Assembly: GCF_010183535.1 (NCBI RefSeq)
Contig: NC_071330.1
Coordinates: 1,745,217-1,809,216 of the forward strand
DNA: 64,000 bases
DNA from: Caenorhabditis remanei
Taxonomy: Eukaryota > Nematoda > Chromadorea > Rhabditida > Rhabditidae
Direction: 5' to 3'
Positions 21,784-33,360 of this stretch are shown here, piece after piece. Under the pieces are notes generated by a model, which saw only the letters and a program-made list of their open reading frames with translations, searched no databases and was not told the origin of the DNA. Every line of letters begins with the position of its first letter. Positions within the stretch are counted from its first letter, which is position 1. The position numbers and the translations under genes were made by a program.

Positions 21784-21946
21784 TTATAAATTCACAAAAC
21801 TCTGCCGGAGGGTTTCAAAGGCGCATCTAATTTTCGAGCTTTGCAGGTCTGAAAAGAACTGCAAATCTTGTTTTCCGCTTCAAGACCATTTCCAACAAAT
21901 TAGATGCGCGTTTAAACCCCTGTGGCCGAGTTTTGTGAATTTATAG
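21784..21946. repeat. 163-bp inverted repeat
   Basis: TTATAAATTCACAAAACTC at the left pairs with GAGTTTTGTGAATTTATA at the right. Inner pairing continues through GGGTTTCAAAGGCGCATCTA / TAGATGCGCGTTTAAACCC. Non-coding. Confidence 0.75.
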
Positions 21947-22140
21947 CACTAATTGATTTTAAACCTTGAGTCTAATTGGAAAACTTAAACTATATTGTAT
22001 TATATTGTAGTCTCCAAAAAAGCTGTATTAATGGGAGGGATTCTGAATCTGCTTTCAAAATTGGCGGTATTTAAACTCACGAATGGAGCAACTAATTCGG
22101 TGAGTTTTGGAATTGGAATAAATTAGAAAACTTATAAATA

Positions 22141-22415
22141 CTTGTCAAGGTCCGGGTAAATTGGTGCCAATGTTCAAAATTCAAATTTTTTCAAAGTTAA
22201 AAAAAAGTTGAATTTTTTCAGAATTCGCAAAAATTCTGAAAAATCATTGAAAATTGTCACATTTTCGATGGAAAATTGAAAACATTTCAAAAAAAAAGTT
22301 GCGAAAAAACGTCATTTTTGAAGCCGGGCCTTCGGGCCGGGCCTTGAAAACTTTCAAACGACCCGGCCCGGCCCGGGCTTCAGGGCTTTGCCAGGCTTTG
22401 CCAGGCCTTGACAAG
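22141..22415. mobile_element. ACTTGTCA/GGGCCGGGCC family element, copy 2
   Basis: CTTGTCAAGGTCCGGG at the left and GGCCTTGACAAG at the right bound an AT-rich core. The right end carries several GGCCCGGGC and GGCTTTGCCA runs. Confidence 0.6.
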
Positions 22416-23007
22416 TAGGACAAAACTGGTTCAAAATATTCACTATATGAGCTGTCATTTGAAAAAATGAAATTTCTGCTCCAAATCTAGCTAAAATTTT
22501 AAATTTTAATGAAAACCAGCTGTAAGTCTAGTTCTGTTCTCATCTGGAAATACAAAAACGCGTCCAAGGCGCCCCAGATATTTCAGCTGGAGCATCTTTG
22601 TAAAAGTCATGTAAGTCTTATCCTCACCAGCCACTCATAAGCTCTCTTCCCACAACCCTCATAAAACTAATAAGTACCTCATCAATTTTTGAACTACTAC
22701 TCTCCCCATTTCCCTTTCTAAAAGTGTTCCCTATTGTTCCCTCCCATATTTTAATTGCTTTCTCTCTTTTGTTCCCATATCCATTTTAGTCATCTTCTTC
22801 TTCTCGCCTCTCCACTCGTAACCCCCATAAATCATCGACTCATCCCTTCGCCTCCCTCCCCATCAATGCATGCTCCGCTCATCGTCTCCTTCTGTTCTAT
22901 TCTTTCTTTTTTTGGTTTTTCACTACATTTTTAAAAAGTTCGACGACTATTTTGAACAAAATGTGTTTTTTTCAGAACAAGAAACTGATGCATTCGATAA
23001 ATTTGAC

Positions 23008-25909
23008 ATGAGAACATTGTTTCTTAGGATTTGTCTCCTTTTGGGGACAATTTTGGTGAGGTTTTTGGTTTTGTAAGCTGGAAACACAATAAAAAACTAT
23101 GGAATCAGCTAAAATCGGAGATGTAGCAAATAAATTTTTCAAAAAAAAATTTCGAGTCGATTATGTCTTAAACTCCACAGTTTACTTGGCACTGTGATAA
23201 AATAAAGTTCCAACAAGAATTTTCAAATTTTTTCACGGGCTGAGACACAGGGGTGCAAAACGCAAGGTCACGTAAACGCGCTCCGTCTCACAGCGGTTGG
23301 CACGGTGCCAAAAAATGACTTGGCTGAGTGCCAAGTTCAAGTTTAGCGTGTGTTTGTCGTATCTTTCAATGAAAAACGCGACGCACATGAAACACGACTC
23401 GGCCGGTAAATTCGAAACTTTTCGTTGCGGACCTTTTGCCTCGCACCCCTGTGCTGAAACGCAAGTGCGGCAGAAGGTTGTGGGCGGAGCTTAAACTGCA
23501 AGCGGCATCGATTAAAACACGAGTTTATCTTGAAATTCAATGTTGACCGCCAAAAAACAGCTAGAATTTCAACATAGCCGTTTGCAGCTTAAGCTCCGCC
23601 CACAACTCTCTGCCGCACTTGTGTTTCAGCATGCATAAAACAAAATTTCATTTCTTGTCGGAACTTTATCTCTTTGTATTTGGCCTTCAAGCTATATATT
23701 TTTATCTGAAAAATCTATCAATTTTGAAAACCTTGCGTTTTTAGGTTGATGAAAGTTTACAATATAAGGTCTTACTACGAAAAATACAGTAATCCTATCC
23801 TGACAAAATCTGACTCTTTCCAGAAATCCACCAACTGTGAATACAGTGAACTAATGAATCAAAAAATCGGAGTCCGTGTTGAAATGCTGAATTTGATCTA
23901 CGAAAACGAGACGACAATCACGTCGACAGGACACCCGAGATGTCGATTGACACTGCATAAGTCAGGCTGGGATCGGTATATCCTTTGTTTCATTTTTTAG
24001 TTTTTTTAGTTAGTTTTTAGTTATAGGAATGTATTAGTTGGAAGTTATATTTTCAATAGAGCGCATTTCCTCAGTTATTAGTTTTACAATAAGTTATTTG
24101 ACTGCCTTACTTATTATATCAAAATAATGTTTCTTTTCAGAGACACCTGTTCAAGTCCTCAATTCAAACTTAATGACACACTATCCTGGTCAACAAGAGT
24201 GTGTTATAAATGGGTTTGTGATACGAGTGAGTATTTTATTTTGAGTTATCTCTATAACATTATTTTCTTTAAATTTCCAGCGAAATACGCGATGAGAGTG
24301 GAGAGTTGTTGGATTGGCACTCCGAAAATGCCGGTTTTCATAGTGAGAGATGATGGGTGTACGATTGAGAAGGCTATTCTGACATCTCCAGTTTATACGT
24401 CGTTCAATAGAGCCGCTGCAATTGGGTGGATGGCTGTTAGGCAGAAAAGTAAGGGTTTTTGAAAGATTTGGATTGCTAGGTGATTTGAAGTTGGTTGAAA
24501 ACTGAAGGGGTGTTATCAGGCTTGCAGTCCCAAGACAGTGGTTTTTTTTCAAAATCATTGAACCCGGAACTCCGTCATTTCCGATGCCAATCAAACTCTA
24601 TACCAGTTGTACAGTACTGGCCATAAAGAATGCGACCCTTGCAGTTTTTAGTTGAAAATGGTCAACTTTGTGAGTGTGACACGGCCTCCCTGATAGTCTC
24701 ACAATATTTATTGTTTATGGAATATACAGAACAAAAATAGATCTTCATTTTTGTAGTTGACAACTTTTTTTACAGACACTTCTTAGAGAGCTATGATCGT
24801 TTTTAAACGATAGCTCAAAAATCGCACTATTTTGCACTGAAATTGGTCGATTTGAGGGAGAAATTACTTTGTCGATACGTAACTTGCTAGGGAGTTTCCG
24901 TACGAAAAAGTTGTCAGCTACAAATATGAAGTTCTACCTTTGATCGGTATAATTTATTAAAAATCTACTTGATGGGACAATCAGTATTCCCATGACACAC
25001 TCTTAAAGTTTGTCATTTTTAACTGAAAACAGCTAAAGTTGATAGCTTTTTATCCGGTACTGTAGTTAGCGTGCGAGTTATACTGGTTACTTCTCAAAAC
25101 TTCAAATTCAAATTTTCAACTTTTTGTACTGCAAACCCGGTCCAACTTGTTGCAAGTCTGATGAAAACTACAGTAATATTGTTCCTTGAAATATCCACAT
25201 TTTCTTTTATTTTTCAGACATGAAGTACATGCACGTCGGTTGCACCATTCGACTCTGCCATCTCTGTGATCCAGCTTGTCAGGAAATTACGGTAACTTTT
25301 TAAATTGAAAGCTGTTACGATGTGAACCACAGACTCACTCACCTCAATCTTTATAAATTTTAGGAAATTCGCTACTATATAATCCAAACTTACAAACCGA
25401 GCCAAAATAGACCGGCACGGCCTGAATCGTTAATGTGCCGGGCTAGAAAGGCTTTTTTGGCCATTTTTGCTTCTTGGCACCGGCTCGCGGTACATAAACG
25501 AACAATCATCCGGCCTGTAGCAATTGACATATATAGAACTCGCTGAGATCTACATTTTGGTATATTTATCAGGTCATAATAATGCGTTTGAAGCAAGTTA
25601 TGCCTTGGTCCAGTTTGCAAGTATTATCTAAAACCTACTATACCTTGAAGCGGCTTTTGAATTTTCTAGATGGAAATCTGCTTGCAACCAATAAGAGTAC
25701 TCCTATTCTCCATTTTCCAGCCGCCACGAACATGCAACGACTCCCGTGCGAATGACTACGAGGCGATGTGGAATAGCTCGTCGAAAGTCAAAAATCTGTG
25801 CTATCCCTCTCCGTCAACTACAGAGAATCCAGATGGGGAATCGAGCTCTGCGTGTTTTCTGAATTTTGTAAATGTTATCATTCTAATACTTGTTCTTCTT
25901 TTCCGTTGA
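23008..25909 (+). CDS. ZP-C (cuticlin-like) domain membrane protein, 246 aa
   Basis: Seven exons join in frame: 23008-23055, 23745-23768, 23824-23975, 24141-24226, 24281-24448, 25218-25291, 25721-25909. The start MRTLFLRICLLLGTIL is a signal peptide. The body resembles the C-terminal half of a zona pellucida domain: VRVEMLNLIYENET, CYKWVCDT, then ESCWIGTPKMPVFIVRDDGC and HVGCTIRLCHLCDPAC, with about 14 cysteines. A hydrophobic C terminus (CFLNFVNVIILILVLLFR) is a membrane anchor with almost no cytoplasmic tail. ZP proteins polymerise in nematode cuticle and apical matrix. The second exon is tiny (24 nt) with a weak donor (AAG|GTCTTA), so that junction is least certain. The ZP-N half is absent. 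Confidence 0.72.
23190..23680. mobile_element. TACTGT..AAATAAAGTTT family element, copy 2 (diverged)
   Basis: Inside intron 1 of the ZP gene. CACTGTGATAAAATAAAGTT at the left is matched by GGAACTTTATCTCTTTGTA at the right. Inner arms share TGTGGGCGGAGCTTAAACTG and its inverse GCAGCTTAAGCTCCGCCCAC. A longer middle (23280-23460) includes GGTTGGCACGGTGCC. Confidence 0.7.
24610..25064. mobile_element. Tc1/mariner-type MITE carrying a nested second MITE
   Basis: Left end TACAGTACTGGCCATAAA and right end TTTTTATCCGGTACTGTA are inverted partners bounded by TA. The arms also pair further in (GCAGTTTTTAGTTGAAAATG against AACTGAAAACAGC). Within it, 24720-24952 is a complete TTTTGTAGTTGACAAC-family palindrome, so one element inserted into another. 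Located in intron 5 of the ZP gene. Confidence 0.72.
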
Positions 25910-28575
25910 TATTTGTGCTCTTATTATGAATTATTATCCCTCTAAGGTCTTGACGTGACATTTAAACTAGTTTGTATTGGAACAATGCACAGATTACGGG
26001 CGGTTTGAGTAATTCCAGTCCTTGAAGGCATTGTTTACGGCAACTACGTAAATTGGCGCCATGCACTTTTTCTTTTTCGGAATGCATACTATTTTTATCT
26101 CGGCACGTGTTCAAGCTATGAGTTCCCAGCTGTGCTCTCACAATGGTCAGGAACCGACTGCTGACCGGCGAGTAATGCAAATAAAAAGACAAACAACAAT
26201 AAATCACTGTCATCATCACCACCTATTTTTATCAATATCCGTGAGAAAAAGAGAGAGGATTCCTTCTGTTCCAATAAATAAACCCGGATATCCCCCCTTC
26301 GTTTTCTCTGCTCACTCTCTTTTATATCGATGCTCTCCAGTGAGTGCATTTCTATTTTTCAGGTGCCCTCAGCAGCTGGGATATCTTGAGATCCTATTGG
26401 TCTAGAAAATTGAAATAAAGTTTTTTGTCATCCTCGATTTCTGGAAGAGGTGGTCATGTATGTTTTAAACATGCTCTTATGATAAATTCTACGTGGATAC
26501 GACTACTAACTACTGTAGAATGGCTCCGGTCAATGTTTTCATGTGGTTGGTACGGTACCAACTAACTTTTCTTAACTACAGTATTATCTTTGAACTGCTG
26601 AAAAATAGGTTCTATTTTCTTTTCATTTTTTGTTTTGACCGATTTTTAAATCTTCTGTAAAATTAGAGTTTCAGGCCTACAAACGTTTTGAAAATTGCAC
26701 TTTGTCTGGTAGATCATAATTGTTTTCATGCGATCAATTTCTTATTCTTTTTTCTCACTTCTTTAGTGTCTTTATTCATGAAATCTCTTTTTTTCCCTAA
26801 AAACCTGTCTGAAACTACAGTAAGACCTTGAAAAAGCGTCGTCAAATAGGATGCAAATTGCTCTTCCTTCCGTTTTTCCTGATTTTTAGTTGGAAATATT
26901 GCGCAAAATTCTCCTTTTGAATAGGAAACAACTTGAGAACATAATTTTCTAACAATTCTCATTGTTTACGTACTGAAGGAGTCAAGTTGACACTGCCAAC
27001 CGAATTTTCAAGCCCCGCCCACAAAACTTTTTATTATTTAAAAAAATTTTCTATTTTTCTGTAATTTTCGTTCTGTGGGTTGAGCTCAAACCTCGAGCAT
27101 AAATATTTCTCAAAATAATAGTGAAAGTACAGTAAGAACTTTCAAAACGTCGCAAAATGTCGTCAAATATGATGCATTCACCAGAAATATTAATTAATTT
27201 TTTTCTCATTTTTCGAAAAATTTTCTCAATTTCAGCCGTAAAATCTCCTCAAATTCCTTGTTTCTAATATATTTTTGTATTCTCTGTGTTCATTTTTATC
27301 ATACCTTTCAATATTTTCTCTCCGCAATTTCCAATAAAACCAGTTCCGACACACTTCCATTATCATTCGCTTCTTTTTTTTTTTCTCACTTTTTTACTTT
27401 TAAAAATCCCATAAAACCATTTGAAATCTTATCAATTTCACCTCAGTTTTATCGGTTTAGGACCGTTTTTCTATTTCTTTTTATCGAAACGGTCCGAGTC
27501 ATCACTGATAAGGGTAATGTAGACTGTAACTTCTGTATTTTTCTCTTCAATTCGTTTGATATTTCGTTGAAAAGTTAGAAAAAAGTCCGTAGAATATTCA
27601 GTACAAAAAGAGTCGTGATAAGTGAGGAGAATTCAGTTTCTAGCATTTTTTCTGACTTTTTCACCGAAAAATGTTAATTTTCACTGATTTTCCAACAATT
27701 TAAGTTGAAAATCTTAAACAATTTTTCATTTTTCAACTTGAAGGCTCTGAAAATCGTAAATTTTGAGAAAAAGGCGAAAATAACTATAATGCGTACCGGA
27801 GTTCCGTAAATTAGGATTTTCAGCTTTAAATCTAATAAAATCCAAGTTTATCGCAAACATTTTTCTTGCATTTTTCGCATTTTCACCCCGAAGATTGTGT
27901 TTTTAATGATTTTTCGTTCAAATATGCCATTTTTCCAGCGAATTAAAGCATTTTCAGCTTCGAAATAATTAAATTCCGAATTTTTGTTGATTTCCGCATA
28001 TATATTTTAAACTCCGCCCATAATGCACGTAACCAGAAGCTGCAATTGGCTCTCAATTTTCATTTTAAATTAAAAATGCGAGTTTTTGTAAAATTTCGCT
28101 TTGCAAATTGGGAAATCACTGTTTTTAAAAGTTTTATGTCGTGTTTACTTCAAAAATTCTGCGTTGGACATTATCTTCCGGTTAAATTAAGAATTTTACT
28201 GTGAAAAAAATAAAGTTTGGCCAAGGATTTTCAAAAAACATTTTCGCGCCCAAAGCACTTTAGTGCATTTGTGAACTAAAGCGTTTTGGGCGCGAAATTT
28301 TTTTTTGAAAATCCTTGGCCAAACTTTATTTTTTTCACAGTAAGCTTCACATCTGCCCAAAACTGAACGAAACCACGAAAGTATCACTTTTCTCTGAAAA
28401 AAACAAGCTTTTTTACTAAAATTAAGCATTGTCTGCTATAAATCAATGTATTTTTTTTCTAGTTTTCCGACCCAGAAATTGAACAAAAACCTCTTTTTTC
28501 GAAAATTATCGTTTTTCCTCTCCTTTCCCATCTTAGTCTCTGATTTTCATCATATTTTAAATTTCAGATCCCATA
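25910..28575. other. Intergenic region, no supported gene
   Basis: AT-rich DNA. It includes the 3' region of the ZP gene, a TACGTGGATAC/TACTGTAG-type patch near 26490-26580, short frames without splice support, and the palindrome at 28197-28342. Confidence 0.55.
28197..28342. mobile_element. TACTGT..AAATAAAGTTT family MITE, copy 3 (near-perfect hairpin)
   Basis: TACTGTGAAAAAAATAAAGT through TTTTCGCGCCCAAAGC pairs almost perfectly with its inverse up to CTTTATTTTTTTCACAGTA, around a ~20-base loop. It is the smallest and best preserved copy in the window. Confidence 0.88.
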
Positions 28576-28719
28576 ATGTGGTCTGGTACATTCTACTCGA
28601 TCATGGTCGGCACAATAATTCAACTATTCGGACGAGACCTTCTACACTTAACAAAACTAACAAGAGACGAATTGGCCGATAGTTTCGATATTCAAAAATT
28701 GGTTACACAACCGCATCGG
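28576..28719 (+). CDS. Candidate 5' coding exon, possibly the distant first exon of the phosphodiesterase gene
   Basis: A TTTCAG acceptor at 28567, an ATG at 28576 and a GTGAGT donor at 28720 bound 48 codons starting MWSGTFYSIMVGTIIQLFGR and ending DIQKLVTQPHR. It ends in phase 0, which fits the exon at 33842 (GTA AAC ATG GAT...), adding V-N before that gene's own ATG. The intervening 5.1 kb has no other good exon. It could instead be a small independent gene or a chance frame. No family is recognised. Confidence 0.4.
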
Positions 28720-29087
28720 GTGAGTCTGAAATAACAGGAAATTATTTAATTTTCAGAAAAAAATTCTCATCAAACTTCACAAAATAACGTTTTTTTTCAA
28801 AAAAATGAAGAAAATTGAAAAACGCACGGAACATGCGAAAATCATAAAGTGGAACCGAAAGAAGGGTGAAAATTAGAATGAAGTGAACTGATTGATCTGT
28901 GGGAAAGACGAGGAAATAATGAGGAATAGGTTCAAAGTAACAGAGGGACAGGAGCATTTTTTTTGGTTTTTAGGCTAGAATTAGAAGAAATGGAGCAAGA
29001 AATTGTGGTTTTTTTCCGATTTTCTCTAAATTTTTCTTCAATTCTTGGAAAATCTTCCGTTTTTTTAGATTGTTAGGTCCGTATACC

Positions 29088-29480
29088 CGAGTTGAATGGA
29101 ATTCCGACTTCCGAGAATTTTTTCCATTCCGATTTCCGACTTCCGACTTCCGAGTTCCGGATAAGGGCTTTTACTTCCGACTTCCGTCATTCCATAACTG
29201 TGGAATTTCCGAAAAGTACATTTCGCAGAAATACATGGAAAAATGGTCTTAAAGGACAGAAAATAGGCTTTTCTTCAGCCAAAAACTAATTTTCCACTGA
29301 TTTTCGGGAATTTTATCGCATTTTCTCTTGGAGTTTTCGAATATTTGCAAAAAATCTACTTCCGACTTCCGCCTTCCGGATAAGAAAATTCCATTCCGAC
29401 TTCCGGATAATAAATTTTCACTTCCATGCAACTCTGATTCCGACTTCCGCCTTCCAACTTCCGACTTCCGACTTCCATTT
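29088..29480. repeat. TTCCGACTTCCG minisatellite element, related to the hAT-type repeat
   Basis: Two clusters of ATTCCGACTTCCGACTTCCG-type units (29100-29190 and 29355-29475) flank an AT-rich middle. The first cluster starts GAGTTGAATGGAATTCCGAC and the second contains ATGCAACTCTGATTCC, echoing the CAGAGTTGAGCGGAAT ends of the element at 8682-9124. Probably a diverged relative. Confidence 0.65.
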
Positions 29481-29499
29481 TAGAAAAAAATCACGAAGA

Positions 29500-29576
29500 A
29501 AAGAGTGTGCGAAATTGAGAGACTCAGAGAAAAAGAGATATTTTTCGAGGGGAGTTCGGTGGAGCGCAGTTGTAAG
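29500..29576. repeat. TACAACTGCGCTCCACCG family, half copy
   Basis: GTGTGCGAAATTGAGAGACT through CGGTGGAGCGCAGTTGTAAG matches the right three quarters of the full copy at 40030-40136. The left inverted end is missing, where the preceding minisatellite begins. Confidence 0.7.
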
Positions 29577-30825
29577 AGCTATGTTGAGTTAATAGGTTTT
29601 TGGGAGCTAAAAAACCTCTAAAAAACAGGAAATTTTATCAAATTTTAGCCTTAGATTCCAGTTTTCAGCGTCTTTTTTATGGCATAGACAGACATCAATT
29701 CAGACTCAGAACTTTTGACCTAATCTCTCCGCGCTCACCACAAAAATTTCCATAATCCACTGATTTTCCAGTACTTTTTTTGTTAATATACCAAGTTTGT
29801 CCTTTTGAACTGACTATACTGATTTTTGAGTTTTGAACTGGGTTTTTGTGAAAAATTGCGTTTTTTCACATGCAAATTCATGTATGCATACAAACATACA
29901 TACACCGTTCGAACATCTCTAACAGTATCCCTTCAATTTGAATATTTGCCACGAAACTTTTTTTTTCCTTTTTTGAATTCTGGAGTTAAGAAAAGTTCAG
30001 AAGTTTCTCTTGGCGGATTCTCAGAATTCAAACTTTCCCACGATTCCTATAATGATCATGAACGTTTAATGTCATCTGGCATAGTTCAGTATCAGAAAAT
30101 TCTGAAGGAATGCTCAAATTCTCACTTCTAGAACATTCTTTTCGAATGGCTATCTGGCGCACCTTTGGCGCTTTTCCGGAAGTAGTGCTCACTTTCAGAA
30201 CTCCTCGTTTCTATAGGATTTCCTGCAAAATATCAGCTGTCGCACCTTCGACGCTTCACCGCTCCGCTCTAATTCTATCAAGTTTTTCCTTGGCGACCAA
30301 CGCGGTCATTTATGTATAATTTTTGGAGATTTTATTAGGTTATGCTATTGGTCAACTGAAACACCAAAATAACACACGCTTTTTGAAAATCGTGACGTGC
30401 CGCACGGTCAAAACACAAACCATGCGGCGCAGTTGCAAGAAATTGTTGTGTTCTCAAAGTCTTGTTCTCTTCTTCTTCACACTTCACCCCCGCGATGTAA
30501 TTAATTGCCATATGTATGTGAGAGATTGTGTGATATGAAGATGATAGACTAGCGTCCCCCGCCTCCCGGCGGGCTCCGCAGTACTCGGCTGCGCCTCGTG
30601 TGCGGTGCTTAGCAAGTTTTGAATTCAAAAATTAGCTTGCTCGATTTGAAGAAAAATGGAAGAACGTCCAGCTTTTGAATTCAAAACAGACACACCGACT
30701 GATACTATTTTCCCCGTATTCGATCAGAACATTCGAAATTTTTACAATATTTCTTTTCATATTCATTTAGAAAGTTCATACAAAAACAAAAAAAACAAAA
30801 ACGAATAAGAAGGTTTCGAACCCCC

Positions 30826-30895
30826 AGCCCACCGATTCTCACCCCCGCCCTCTTCCACTGCGCCACTTGTGCACAGAAAAACGTGGTCATGGAGA
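30826..30895 (-). pseudogene. tRNA-like sequence with A and B boxes but no intact cloverleaf
   Basis: On the minus strand AGTGGCGCAGTGGAAGAGG resembles a Pol III A box and GGGGGTTCGAAACC is a perfect B-box/T-loop core at tRNA-like spacing. The acceptor ends do not pair, the anticodon stem does not form and the T stem needs G-T pairs. This is best read as a tRNA pseudogene or tRNA-derived repeat. An overlapping frame is simply its translation. Confidence 0.45.
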
Positions 30896-32013
30896 GAATA
30901 GAAAAGAGGGGAGATCCTCGCAGCAGTACAATGACACATACAATGACAAAATGGTCAGTGTATTCGAAAAAAATGTCAGTGGAGATTCAGGTTTCTCCAC
31001 AGAATCGTCCGGTGTCAATATTTTTTGATCGGACTTTTTGGTTCCATTAGATCTCCGAAAGTTTAGATCGGTGTCAAAAATCCAGAACGATTCAGTGGAT
31101 CCAGTCCCCAGGACAGCGAATAGAAAAAATCCCAACATGACCGAAAAACCGCGAAAATCACAAAATCCGGTTTTCTGAAAGCTTTATCAGCTAAACGTAT
31201 ATTGAATTTTACATGGATCGATAGAGATTTTTTTTCTACACATTTCCTTTTTTTCGGATCCTGAAAATTTTCAAAACTGAGCGAGTTACAGCCGGTCAAA
31301 GTTTTGGGCAGAAAAAGGGGGATCGATCGATAATTGCTCATTTTTTGACTGTTTTTTGAGTATAACTCGAATGCATCATCTCCAATTTGAAATCTGTTTT
31401 TTTAGTCACTTCCGCCATCCCCAGTTACATAACTGTACCAAATTTCAAAGCTCTCGGTTCAAAACAACTCGAGAAATAAGAAGGAAAGTGAAAATTTTGA
31501 GAAAAAAAGTCGTTTCCTTTCTTTTATGGCCATAAATCATATTTTCACAGATTTGTGAATAATTTTTATATGTCTCGATAGCCAGATTTTCAGAGATCTT
31601 AAGTTCAAAAAATCCCCCAGAAATGTTCAAAGCTGAAGCCGTACGAAGTAGGAAACGGCGGAAATCGTGAATTTCTCAAGCCATTTATTTGAGCAAAAAA
31701 AGTTGTTTTTACTTTTGTGCTCATAACTCTCTCCCAAATGCTCCAAATCTATCCCCTGACAGTCGCCACATCCGTATTAAGTTTTCAAAAACAAACGAAA
31801 AAGAATTTTTTGAAAATCTCTACAACGAAAAAAGTTATTCAAAAAATGAGTGCGACTCAAAGTTTTTGACAGCATTATCGACACTTTTGGCGAAGCTCCG
31901 CCCACCGAAATCGCCCACCTCATACCTATCGGATTTAAAGAGAGGGGGCGAAGAATTGTGAAATTGATTTGACCGTTGGTCTAGTCGTTCTTTTATTTCT
32001 CCATTTTTCGTAG

Positions 32014-32430
32014 ATTTCGATAATTCAGACAATTCTAAGAAACTTTTCTCATTGACGCATATGCTAAAAATCCCTCTAAACGCCACAATTCCCGTTTTCC
32101 TGACTCCAAAAGAGCTTTGGTGGAAGAGTTTTCCCCGCGCGGCCGTGTAGTCCTCTCGGACAAGATGTTTTCTCGATTCCACACTTTTAAAAACAAATTT
32201 TCCTGTTATATGGCAAAAAAAAGGAAAAATAACGAAAATTTGTTGGAAACAGTGGGAAAACGAGGAATTGAGCAAAAATCTTGTCCGAGAGGACTACACG
32301 GCCGCGCGGGGAAAACTCTTCCATCAAAGCTCATTTTGTGTCAGGAGAACGGGAATTGTGGCGTTCAGAGCGATTTCGAGTATATGCGTCAATAATAAGA
32401 GTTTCTTAGAATTATCTGAAGTATCGGAAT
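32014..32430. mobile_element. 417-bp palindrome (GGACTACACGGCCGCGCGGG family), copy 1
   Basis: The arms 32014-32170 and 32275-32430 are inverted copies, for example AGAGTTTTCCCCGCGCGGCC and GGCCGCGCGGGGAAAACTCT. The loop contains GGAAAATAACGAAAATTTG. A second, diverged copy lies at 55455-55690. Confidence 0.82.
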
Positions 32431-32783
32431 CTGAAAAAAAGAATTCAGTCATTTTTTTTTTAAACTGCGCCATGCAGTATACTAGTGACAGATTTCCCCC
32501 TAAGTAATCTGAAATTTTGAACTCTGATCCTTCTTTCTTCCATTTTTCTTCTCCATCGGAACTTTTTCCTATCATTTTACTTCCTGTTCTCCTCCTCTTC
32601 TTCTCCAAATCATAAAACATGTTGGCAAACGATCGGAATAAAGTCTGAGAACCGTTTCTCGACATGTTTCTTTTCGGCAAACCTTCAGATATGGTGTTGA
32701 GGGCTCTGACGGGCGGTTCTCTTGATTTTTCGAGTCTTTGACATTATTTTTCTGTGATAAACTAGTATTAGTTCGGCACAGTG

Positions 32784-32891
32784 GTTACAATTGCGCTCCA
32801 CTGAAATGCCCTTGAGAAATGTCTCTTTTTCTCTGAGTCTCACAATTTCGCACACAATTTTCTTCGGTTTCGGTAGAGCGCTGTAGTTAGA
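32784..32891. repeat. TACAACTGCGCTCCACCG family palindrome
   Basis: GTTACAATTGCGCTCCACTG at the left and CGGTAGAGCGCTGTAGTTAG at the right. The inner part shares TCTCTTTTTCTCTGAGTCTC with the copies at 40030 and 50792 in inverted orientation. Confidence 0.7.
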
Positions 32892-33360
32892 AGCGTGGCG
32901 AGCTAATAGACATCCTGATATCTGGAAATCCAGACAGACCTACGAGAGATCTGGACAAAAACTGTAGAAATGTCTTTCCTCGGTCATTTTTGGAAATTGT
33001 GTTACTTATGACAATTTTTCTATAAAAATGAAGAATTTCGAATTTTCCCTGGATTTTTGATTCAGAATCATGTTATGATCAAGGAAACTTTTGACTTTCA
33101 CTCAATTCTCTGTGAAAAATCAGGTTTTCTGCTCATTTTCCTCGAATCTGAGTGAATTTTTCGGGTTTTTTTTAGTCCAAAATGTTCCAAAATGTCCAAA
33201 TATGAAATTTCGAACATTTTCTGTAATTCGGACATCTGGATTTCCAGACAGACATCTGGACACCGTGTAATTCAGATTCAATTCTCATAGGCTCCATTTT
33301 AAGCTATTATTCGAAAAAAAATCTGATTTGACCATTTTCGGTTTTTTCTGGATTCACGGA

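Larger units (their letters stand above)
19783..23007. other. Long intergenic region with repeats but no supported gene
   Basis: Contains a short GGCGGAAAG-type hAT fragment near 20090 (TCCGCTTTCCACTTTCCGCC), the elements at 20541-20827, 21784-21946 and 22141-22415, and pyrimidine-rich tracts (21000-21240, 22680-22870). Reading frames over the pyrimidine tracts are low-complexity. The stretch just before 23008 is a plausible 5' region of the ZP gene. Confidence 0.6.

Noticed and set aside
26061..26405. 114-codon frame after the ZP gene
   Set aside because: Low-complexity His/Phe/Arg composition, no splice context, overlaps equal-length antisense frame.
30335..30628. 97-codon minus frame near 30.5 kb
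   Set aside because: No start context, splice site or motif that separates it from chance; adjoining sequence is repeat-derived.
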